From Anaerolinea thermophila (lineage in GTDB: Bacteria; Chloroflexota; Anaerolineae; Anaerolineales; DRKV01), in NCBI GenBank assembly GCA_020722405.1, contig DYKW01000052.1, positions 3,691 through 10,674 on the forward strand: a stretch of 6,984 nt of DNA, read 5' to 3'. Below the pieces are notes generated by a model, which was not told the DNA's origin, ran no database searches, and saw nothing but the letters and a program-made list of their open reading frames with translations. The position numbers and the translations under genes are program-made. How positions within the stretch are numbered: the first letter of the stretch is position 1; each line of letters begins with the position of its first letter. Positions 4,727-6,984 of the stretch are shown here, piece by piece.

Positions 4727-6664
4727 CCTTACCAGGCGTTGGGCGGTGGCGAGGATGTTTTCTACCTGGGGTAGGACGCGTTTTTCGAGCGGCACGGCGG
4801 CCGGAATAGGCAGTTCAAGGGCGGCCAAACGGTGAACGGCACGCAGGGAGGTGCCCAACGCTTCGGCAGCCCGCGCGACCACTTCCGCCCCCCACCCCAA
4901 GGCGAGCGTGCCTTCCTCGAGAGTCAGCAGACGTCCGGTACGCCGCGCAGAGGCAACGATGCTGCCCTCATCCGGCGGCGCCAGTTGGGTGGGGACGATG
5001 ATTTCGGCAAAGATTTCGTGCTCATAGGCCAGACGGGTCGCCGCCTGGCGCGCCAAGGTTGCCATGTGTCCGTAGGCGGCAATGGTGAGATCGGGTGGGG
5101 GGGCGCCTTGCAAGGTCAGGCGATAACAAGGCGCCGGGGAGGCGCACTCTTCGGTCAGCACCCACTCGGCATCGCCGTCGAAGATGCGCTCCAGGTACAG
5201 CAACTTGTTTTCCACAAAGAGCACGGGGTCATCGGTATGCAAGATGGCCGCCGCCAACAGTGCACCGGGGTTACCCAAGGCCGTCGGGGCCAGCACGCGC
5301 AGGCCGGGGATGCCCAGGTAGATTTTCTCCAAACTTTGGCTGTGGGTGGGGCCGTAGCCACGCCGTCCGCCCATAGGGGTACGAATGACCAGCGGAACGC
5401 GCACCTGGTCGTTGTACATCCAGCGAAATTTCGCAATGTGGTTGATGAGTTGGTCGGCAATCAGGGTGACGAAATCGCCAAACATGATTTCCACAACCGG
5501 ACGCAGGCCGCGCAACGCCATCCCGGCGGCCAGGCCGGTAAAGCCCGCTTCGGAAATGGGGGTGGTGAGCACCCGGTGGGGGTAGGCGCCGGACAGGCCG
5601 CGCGTCACTTTGAAGGACCCGCCGTAAGGGTCGAGCAGGTCTTCACCCAGCAGGAGAACGCGTTCATCGGTCTGTAAGGCGTGCCGTAGACCGGCGTTGA
5701 GCGCTTCCAGCAGCGGGGTGCCGGGCGGTGGTGGGGCGAAGGCGGCGGTATCTTCCTTGGGGGAAAGCGTCAGCGACAGGGTGATGTCCGAGGGGTAGGG
5801 TTCGTCTTCCAGGGCTTGTTGGAAGGCGGCGCGTATGCGTTGGTCTACTTGCGCTTCGATGTCGGCTGCCTGGGCGGGGGTCAGGCGGGCGCGGTGAATC
5901 TTCAGGGGGTCGCGCTGCGCCTTCCACTCGGCAACCACCTGCGGGTCCCGCGTGTCATCCCCTTTGGAGTGCGGTCCAAACCGCAGGGTGTGGAGAATCA
6001 AGGCCCGCGGCTCACCTTGAAGGCGGACGTCCTCCAGCAACAAGCCGGCCAGGCGGTGCACCTCCAGCACGTCCGAGGTATCTGCTTCTTCTACCGGAAT
6101 GTCAAAAGATCGCAGGCGGGCGGCCATCTCTCCCGCCAGGGCCAGCTGGGTAGGCGTGGTCTGGGCAATGTGGTTGTCTTCGATGACGTACAACACCGGT
6201 GCTTGCCACAGGGCGGCCAGGTTGAAACTTTCGTAAATGACGCCCTGCCCCAAAGTGCCATCGCCCAGAAAGCAAACCGTTATGGCGCGGCTGCCTTTGC
6301 GTTTTTCGGCCAGTGCCATGCCGGTTGCGAGGGGGACAATGCCCCCCTGGATGCCGTTGGAGTAGAAATTGCGCCAGTGTAAATGCTGCGAACCGCCGCG
6401 TCCGGCACATACGCCTGTGGGTTTGCCCATCATCTCGGCAAACAAGGCGCGCGGATCGCCGCCATAGGCCAAAAAATGACCATGGCAACGGTGGTTGCTG
6501 AAAACGATGTCGTCCGGTTGCAGGTGACTCAAAACACCGGCGGCGTTGGCTTCTTGCCCCAGATAGGTGTGGGTGGTACCGTAAAACACCCCTTTGGAGA
6601 AGTTTTCTAAGACGGTTTCTTCGAAACGACGAATGGTGTACAGAATGCGATACAGGTTGTCCAT
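4724..6664 (-). CDS. fused alpha/beta E1 of a thiamine-diphosphate 2-oxoacid dehydrogenase
   Basis: A 646-residue cytoplasmic enzyme, predicted to decarboxylate a 2-oxoacid on thiamine diphosphate and acylate a lipoyl lysine. Residues 1-285 are E1-alpha: RRFEE (12-16), HRCHGHFLAYGGD (58-70), AGRGGSQHLH (87-96), the ThDP/Mg motif GDG (134-136) to Asn164, and loop PHSKGDD (231-237). A linker (about 288-315) joins E1-beta: GEDLLDPYGGSFKVTRGL (340-357), TPISEAG with candidate ThDP-activating Glu372, VVEIMFGDF (390-398), THSQS (440-444), DDPVLFVENKLLY (478-490) and a transketolase C-terminal domain from about 525. The alpha half is closest in style to AcoA-type E1, but the substrate (pyruvate, branched-chain or other) cannot be read. 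A frame extending to 6733 would run through the -10, so Met at 6664 is preferred. No E2 CAT or E3 gene follows; the next gene encodes the lipoyl-NeuD fusion, its probable partner. Confidence 0.9.
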   Translation of the reverse strand: MDNLYRILYTIRRFEETVLENFSKGVFYGTTHTYLGQEANAAGVLSHLQPDDIVFSNHRCHGHFLAYGGDPRALFAEMMGKPTGVCAGRGGSQHLHWRNFYSNGIQGGIVPLATGMALAEKRKGSRAITVCFLGDGTLGQGVIYESFNLAALWQAPVLYVIEDNHIAQTTPTQLALAGEMAARLRSFDIPVEEADTSDVLEVHRLAGLLLEDVRLQGEPRALILHTLRFGPHSKGDDTRDPQVVAEWKAQRDPLKIHRARLTPAQAADIEAQVDQRIRAAFQQALEDEPYPSDITLSLTLSPKEDTAAFAPPPPGTPLLEALNAGLRHALQTDERVLLLGEDLLDPYGGSFKVTRGLSGAYPHRVLTTPISEAGFTGLAAGMALRGLRPVVEIMFGDFVTLIADQLINHIAKFRWMYNDQVRVPLVIRTPMGGRRGYGPTHSQSLEKIYLGIPGLRVLAPTALGNPGALLAAAILHTDDPVLFVENKLLYLERIFDGDAEWVLTEECASPAPCYRLTLQGAPPPDLTIAAYGHMATLARQAATRLAYEHEIFAEIIVPTQLAPPDEGSIVASARRTGRLLTLEEGTLALGWGAEVVARAAEALGTSLRAVHRLAALELPIPAAVPLEKRVLPQVENILATAQRLVR

Positions 6665-6672
6665 TGCGCGCA

Positions 6673-6681
6673 AGTATAGCA
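6673..6681 (-). promoter_or_regulatory. candidate extended -10 promoter of the E1/lipoyl-NeuD operon
   Basis: The minus strand reads TGCTATACT: TG, one base, then TATACT (6678-6673), a strong extended -10. The -35 region (around TTCCAT, 17 nt upstream) is poor. The predicted start near 6666 would leave only about two bases before the ATG at 6664, which suggests a leaderless or nearly leaderless mRNA and agrees with the absence of a Shine-Dalgarno sequence. Confidence 0.5.
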
Positions 6682-6690
6682 CAGAGGCGG

Positions 6691-6696
6691 TATAAT
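6691..6696 (+). promoter_or_regulatory. possible divergent -10 (TATAAT)
   Basis: A perfect TATAAT on the plus strand, 12 bp from the minus-strand -10 and pointing away from it. There is no TG extension and no recognisable -35 at the right distance. Downstream within the window lies only repeat DNA, so it may drive a gene beyond 6984 or be chance. Confidence 0.2.
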
Positions 6697-6740
6697 GGAA
6701 TGCCGTGCCGTGGCCCTGCCCGTCATCCGCCATTACGATA

Positions 6741-6820
6741 GTCGCGTAGTCGCGTAGTCAGGTAGTCGAATAGTCAAGTAGTCGGATGGTCGGATGGTCA
6801 GATGGTTGAGTGGTTGGGTT
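6741..6820. repeat. ten-unit octamer tandem array upstream of E1
   Basis: Ten consecutive 8-bp units starting at 6741, all beginning GTC or GTT: two GTCGCGTA, then GTCAGGTA, GTCGAATA, GTCAAGTA, two GTCGGATG, GTCAGATG, GTTGAGTG and GTTGGGTT. The period never slips over 80 bp, while positions 3-8 drift gradually from one end to the other. It lies about 60 bp upstream of the E1 promoter and matches the array at 4623-4680 in unit and orientation. Confidence 0.88.
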
Positions 6821-6828
6821 GCTTGCAG

Positions 6829-6884
6829 AATGCGAAATGCGAAATGCTGACGCCTGCGACCTGTTCGCTGAATGCTGACGCCTG
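6829..6884. repeat. AATGCGA heptamers and AATGCTGACGCCTG direct repeat
   Basis: Two AATGCGA units (6829-6835, 6836-6842) lead into AATGCTGACGCCTG at 6843-6856, which recurs exactly at 6871-6884, a spacing of 28 bp or twice the 14-bp period seen near 4703. The stretch from 6734 to 6984 holds no gene that I can support; it consists of this element, the octamer array and the 39-bp repeat. Confidence 0.75.
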
Positions 6885-6930
6885 TTGCCTGGCACGGGTA
6901 AAAATTGCGCTACTTGCGTCTTCCAAAACC

Positions 6931-6969
6931 GTATTTGTTTACCGCCGAGAACGCAGAGAGCGCTGAGAT
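6931..6969. repeat. second copy of the 39-bp inverted pair
   Basis: Exact reverse complement of 1347-1385, beginning GTATTTGTTTACCGCCGAGA. The match stops abruptly on both sides. The two copies face opposite ways and bracket the whole minus-strand block of three genes. It continues the repeat-rich intergenic DNA upstream of E1 and codes for nothing convincing. Confidence 0.85.
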
Positions 6970-6984
6970 GACAGAACGGGAAAA

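Noticed and set aside
4832..5677. Plus-strand 281-codon open frame opposite E1
   Set aside because: It lies entirely antisense to the conserved E1-beta half, with Gly/Arg/Gln-rich composition and no domain.
6741..6820. CRISPR array
   Set aside because: The units are 8 bp with no spacers; this is a simple tandem repeat.

Overview
The window looks like a piece of a GC-rich bacterial chromosome, most likely Chloroflexota of the Anaerolineae type. This is an inference from style, not from a marker gene. It rests on the long Pro/Thr-rich C-terminal tail on an exported protein, the short octamer arrays and degenerate dispersed repeats between genes, and several starts without a Shine-Dalgarno sequence. 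No rRNA, tRNA, CRISPR array, transposase or phage gene is visible.

Layout. Positions 1-1270 hold two tightly packed plus-strand genes: a class I SAM-dependent methyltransferase (5-634) and, 3 nt later, a TsaC/YrdC-type threonylcarbamoyl-AMP synthase (638-1270) for tRNA t6A. Positions 1271-1416 are a gap between convergent genes filled by a dispersed repeat. Positions 1417-3243 (minus) encode a membrane-anchored, cysteine-rich protein with a lytic-transglycosylase-like domain and a Pro/Thr-rich tail. Positions 3244-3513 are non-coding: a very GC-rich segment that can fold as a pseudoknot, then a candidate promoter for the transglycosylase-like gene. Positions 3514-4614 (minus) encode an unusual fusion: lipoyl domain, E3/E1-binding-like helix pair, and a NeuD/PglD-type left-handed beta-helix acyltransferase. 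Positions 4724-6664 (minus) encode a thiamine-diphosphate 2-oxoacid dehydrogenase E1 with alpha and beta subunits fused in one chain. Positions 6665-6984 hold the E1 promoter region followed only by repeats.

The main point of interest is the E1/lipoyl-NeuD pair, read in the order E1 then lipoyl-NeuD. In ordinary 2-oxoacid dehydrogenase complexes, E1 decarboxylates a 2-oxoacid and acylates the lipoyl arm of E2, whose CAT domain passes the acyl group to CoA. Here the CAT domain is replaced by a sugar N/O-acyltransferase fold. The simplest reading is that the acyl group made by E1 is delivered on the swinging lipoyl arm to a NeuD-like active site and placed on a sugar or nucleotide sugar, perhaps without free acyl-CoA. 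No E3 gene and no sugar-biosynthesis gene lies in the window, so the acyl group, the acceptor and the lipoyl-reoxidising partner are unknown.

The non-coding DNA is repeat-rich. Two cassettes made of an octamer array plus a CTGACGCCT motif flank the E1 gene in direct orientation. A perfect 39-bp repeat occurs once at 1347-1385 and once, inverted, at 6931-6969, bracketing the whole minus-strand block.
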